Part shown: one piece after another, positions 7,095 to 9,008 of the stretch
Layout: every line of letters begins with the position of its first letter
Numbering within the stretch: the stretch's first letter is position 1
Assembly: GCA_002439605.1 (NCBI GenBank)
Contig: DJOI01000011.1
Span: 594-9,601, forward strand
Direction of reading: 5' to 3'
Source of the DNA: Candidatus Segatella mututuai
Lineage (GTDB): Bacteria; Bacteroidota; Bacteroidia; Bacteroidales; Bacteroidaceae
Length of the DNA: 9,008 bases
Position numbers and translations under genes: made by a program
Notes under the pieces: model-generated
The model's input: the letters and a program-made list of their open reading frames with translations, nothing else
Told to the model about the DNA's origin: nothing
Database searches by the model: none

Positions 7095-8795
7095 ATGTTC
7101 CATATAGTCCGTATACCCAAGTTCAAGTATGGTGCCAAGACACTTCTCAAGTGGCTTTGGCGCGCCTGGCGTGGCAATCGATTGCAAGCTATACTCAATG
7201 CCATGGTGGGCTTGCTGTCGGTAGCCGTCAGTCTGGGACAGGTGTGGGCGGTGAAACATGCCATCGATGTGGCTTCGCATGCCGTACAAGGCAATATCTA
7301 CTGGGCTGTGGCATTGATGGGCGGACTGATATTATGCGATTTCGCACTCAACATTTCTGGCATCTGGATAAGAAACCTTTTGGGCATCAAGGCTCAAAAC
7401 CGTATGCAGCAGCGTATGCTCGACCGCATTCTACGTTCGGAATGGCAGGGCAGGGAGCGGCTTCATTCTGGCGATGTGCTCAACAGGCTCGAGGGTGATG
7501 TGTCGCAAGTGGTTGGCTTCCTTACCGAAACTATCCCAAGTACCTTGAGCGTCCTTGCACTCTTCCTCAGCGCTTTTTTCTATCTCTTCTCCATGGATAA
7601 ACTCTTGTCGGTAGTCATTGTTGTCATGATTCCCGTCTTCTTGATATTCAGCAAGGTGTATATGGGAAAGATGCGATTTCTTACCAGGCAGGTGCGCGAT
7701 TCCGACAGCAGGGTGCAGAGCGTGCTGCAGGAAACCATTCAGCACCGTATGCTCATCAAGACCTTGGAGAGCGACAGCGCCATGGTGGAACGGTTGGAGA
7801 ACACCCAGTGTGAGCTTCGCTCCAACGTGGTGCGTAAGACGAAGTTCAGCGTGTTCAGCAACTTGGTTCTTAACTTTGGTTTTGCCTTGGGCTATTTGGT
7901 GGCTTTCCTTTGGGCTTCCGTGCGCATGAGTGCAGGCTCGCTAACCTTTGGCGGTATGACTGCCTTTCTGCAGCTTGTCAACAAGATACAGGGTCCAGCA
8001 CGCAACCTTACTAAGTTGGTTCCTGCCTTTGTGGCTGTGTTTACTGCTGCCGAAAGACTGATGGAATTGGAGGAAAACCCATTGGAGGAACAGGGTGAGC
8101 CTATAGAGATGGATTCGCCTTGTGGCATCCGTCTTGAGAGGGTAAGTTATGCTTACAAGGCAGAGAAGTCTGAGGACGACTTGACTTCTGATGCCCGTAA
8201 CATCATCCATCAACTTGATTTTGATTTTACGCCAGGCAGTTGTACAGCCATCTTAGGAGAAACGGGTGCCGGCAAGACAACACTTGTCCGGCTCATCTTG
8301 GCTTTGCTTCATCCGCAGGAAGGTCGTCTCTTCATATACAATAAGGAGAAGAGCCAGATACTCTCTCCGCTTCATCGTTGCAATTTTGTTTATGTGCCTC
8401 AGGGCAACACACTGATGAGTGGTACTATCCGTGATAATCTTCGGTTGGGCAAGCTCGATGCTACAGACGAAGAGATGGTGGAAGCTTTGCACAAGAGTTG
8501 TGCCGACTTTGTGATGGAGTTGCCAGCAGGTTTGGACACTCTTTGCAGCGAGCAGGGAGGTGGCTTGAGTGAGGGGCAGGCACAGCGCATAGCCATAGCC
8601 CGCAGTTTGTTGCGTAATCGCAGCATCATGCTTTTTGATGAGGCTACGAGTGCCCTCGACCCAGATACCGAGCGCAAGCTGTTGCAGAACCTCTTGGCTT
8701 CACACGACAAAACCATTATTTTTATCACCCATCGCCCAGCCGTGGTCGATTATTGTGACCAGATATTGCGCATAGAACGCACAAGCAACAGCTGA
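7095..8795 (+). CDS. ABC transporter, fused transmembrane and ATP-binding half-transporter
   Basis: This is a type I exporter-style half-transporter of 566 residues, expected to work as a dimer in the inner membrane. The membrane domain covers roughly residues 30-320, with hydrophobic segments near 32-52, 70-90, 148-166, 169-187 and 256-275 and a weaker one near 283-295. The ATPase domain follows: A-loop tyrosines at 352/354, Walker A GETGAGKTT (388-396), Q-loop Gln436, signature LSEGQ (491-495, a variant of LSGGQ), Walker B IMLFDE with catalytic Glu516, D-loop SALD and switch His546. All catalytic residues are present, so it should be active. About 15 mostly polar residues (KAEKSEDDLTSDAR) lie between the A-loop and the next strand, longer than usual. 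The start at 7095 is 6 bp after nadK, suggesting a shared transcript and possibly coupled translation. The cargo is unknown; lipid, peptide and drug exporters all share this architecture. Confidence 0.93.
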   Translation: MFHIVRIPKFKYGAKTLLKWLWRAWRGNRLQAILNAMVGLLSVAVSLGQVWAVKHAIDVASHAVQGNIYWAVALMGGLILCDFALNISGIWIRNLLGIKAQNRMQQRMLDRILRSEWQGRERLHSGDVLNRLEGDVSQVVGFLTETIPSTLSVLALFLSAFFYLFSMDKLLSVVIVVMIPVFLIFSKVYMGKMRFLTRQVRDSDSRVQSVLQETIQHRMLIKTLESDSAMVERLENTQCELRSNVVRKTKFSVFSNLVLNFGFALGYLVAFLWASVRMSAGSLTFGGMTAFLQLVNKIQGPARNLTKLVPAFVAVFTAAERLMELEENPLEEQGEPIEMDSPCGIRLERVSYAYKAEKSEDDLTSDARNIIHQLDFDFTPGSCTAILGETGAGKTTLVRLILALLHPQEGRLFIYNKEKSQILSPLHRCNFVYVPQGNTLMSGTIRDNLRLGKLDATDEEMVEALHKSCADFVMELPAGLDTLCSEQGGGLSEGQAQRIAIARSLLRNRSIMLFDEATSALDPDTERKLLQNLLASHDKTIIFITHRPAVVDYCDQILRIERTSNS

Positions 8796-8879
8796 ATATT
8801 TCCGTTTTAGGCGAGGTGGTGGAAGTAAACGTTTTCGTTAAGCTAAATGAGCAAAACAAAGTTTGTACTCTCTGTGTCC
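8796..8879. other. Convergent intergenic gap, no clear element
   Basis: These 84 bp separate the ABC transporter stop from the stop of the minus-strand gene at the right edge. The only structures are a four-bp hairpin AACG-TTTT-CGTT (8828-8839) and the short palindrome ACAAAGTTTGT, neither convincing as a terminator. No promoter or gene is seen. Confidence 0.6.
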
Positions 8880-9008
8880 TTAACCTTGCAAAAACCGGAT
8901 GTCTTCTATGCTCATCCCTGTGGCTTGGGAAATAACTTCCAAAGAAATGTTTTGTGAGAGCAGGTTGCGGACTATTGCTTTTTTTTCTTCCGCTCTTCCT
9001 TCCGCTCT
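8880..9008 (-). CDS. C-terminal tail of a probable Rpn-family/PD-(D/E)XK nuclease 'transposase' protein, truncated by window edge
   Basis: An open frame enters from the right edge and gives 42 residues before the TAA at 8880-8882. It reads RAEGRAEEKK, then AIVRNLLSQNISLEVISQAT, then GMSIEDIRFLQG. A charged RAEG/RAEE repeat followed by an (A/V)xNLLxxxxxxExIxxATGxSxExI helix pair is the usual ending of Rpn-family proteins (recombination-promoting nuclease, PD-(D/E)XK fold, often annotated as a transposase), which are abundant in Prevotella and Bacteroides. The nuclease domain itself is off the window, so the call rests on the tail alone. The repeat is also visible in DNA as two 12-bp units, and an 8-nt A-run on the coding strand (8979-8986) follows it. 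Other proteins with this tail style cannot be excluded. Confidence 0.7.
   Translation of the reverse strand, partial: RAEGRAEEKKAIVRNLLSQNISLEVISQATGMSIEDIRFLQG
8985..9008 (-). repeat. 12-bp in-frame tandem repeat (two copies visible, may continue past edge)
   Basis: Read on the coding strand, AGAGCGGAAGGA (9008-8997) is followed directly by AGAGCGGAAGAA (8996-8985), 11 of 12 identical. Each unit encodes four residues, RAEG then RAEE. The array touches the window edge, so its true copy number cannot be counted here. Confidence 0.75.

Noticed and set aside
6852..7289. Minus-strand open frame of 145 codons across the nadK/ABC junction
   Set aside because: Antisense to the end of nadK and the first part of the transporter, with no domain or plausible start context.
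8828..8839. Hairpin AACG-TTTT-CGTT as a terminator for the ABC transporter operon
   Set aside because: Four base pairs with no following T-run; too weak to call.
8880..9008. End of an insertion sequence at the right edge
   Set aside because: No terminal inverted repeat or target duplication is visible near 8796-8879. Rpn-family genes are usually not bounded by such ends, so only the gene tail is called.

Overview
The window looks like chromosomal DNA from a member of the Bacteroidota, probably a gut or oral Prevotellaceae (Prevotella/Segatella-like). The evidence is an adjacent SusC/SusD outer-membrane pair, a lipoprotein signal followed by acidic residues, genes that mostly lack strong Shine-Dalgarno sites, and promoter elements matching the Bacteroidota -7 consensus TAnnTTTG with a -33 TTTG-like box. 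The genus is inferred from protein style; it is not proven.

Layout. (1) Positions 1-4747, plus strand: a SusC-family TonB-dependent receptor cut off at its 5' end by the window edge, then after 13 bp a large SusD-family lipoprotein. Together they should form an outer-membrane lid-and-barrel importer for an unidentified glycan or other oligomer. No degradative enzyme or regulator lies beside them in this window. (2) Positions 4775-4823: a strong hairpin with A- and T-tracts on either side, which reads as a bidirectional terminator between susD and the oppositely oriented ispD. (3) Positions 4833-6114, minus strand: a two-gene unit transcribed DJ-1/PfpI-family gene then ispD (MEP-pathway isoprenoid synthesis), 37 bp apart. 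(4) Positions 6115-6197: an 83-bp divergent promoter region in which two oppositely facing -7 boxes abut in a near-perfect 16-bp palindrome. (5) Positions 6198-8795, plus strand: nadK (NAD kinase), then after 6 bp a full-length ABC half-transporter (membrane domain fused to ATPase). (6) Positions 8880-9008, minus strand: the last 42 codons of a gene whose tail resembles the Rpn/PD-(D/E)XK 'transposase' family, including a 12-bp in-frame tandem repeat; the rest lies beyond the right edge.

The nadK, ispD and DJ-1 genes are housekeeping. The SusC/SusD pair and the Rpn-like gene at the two ends are the accessory parts. I found no tRNA, rRNA, CRISPR array or complete insertion sequence, and no clearly new multi-gene system. 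The points most worth a second look are the palindromic divergent promoter, the repeat-bearing Rpn-like tail, and the oversized SusD in a pair without neighbouring enzymes.
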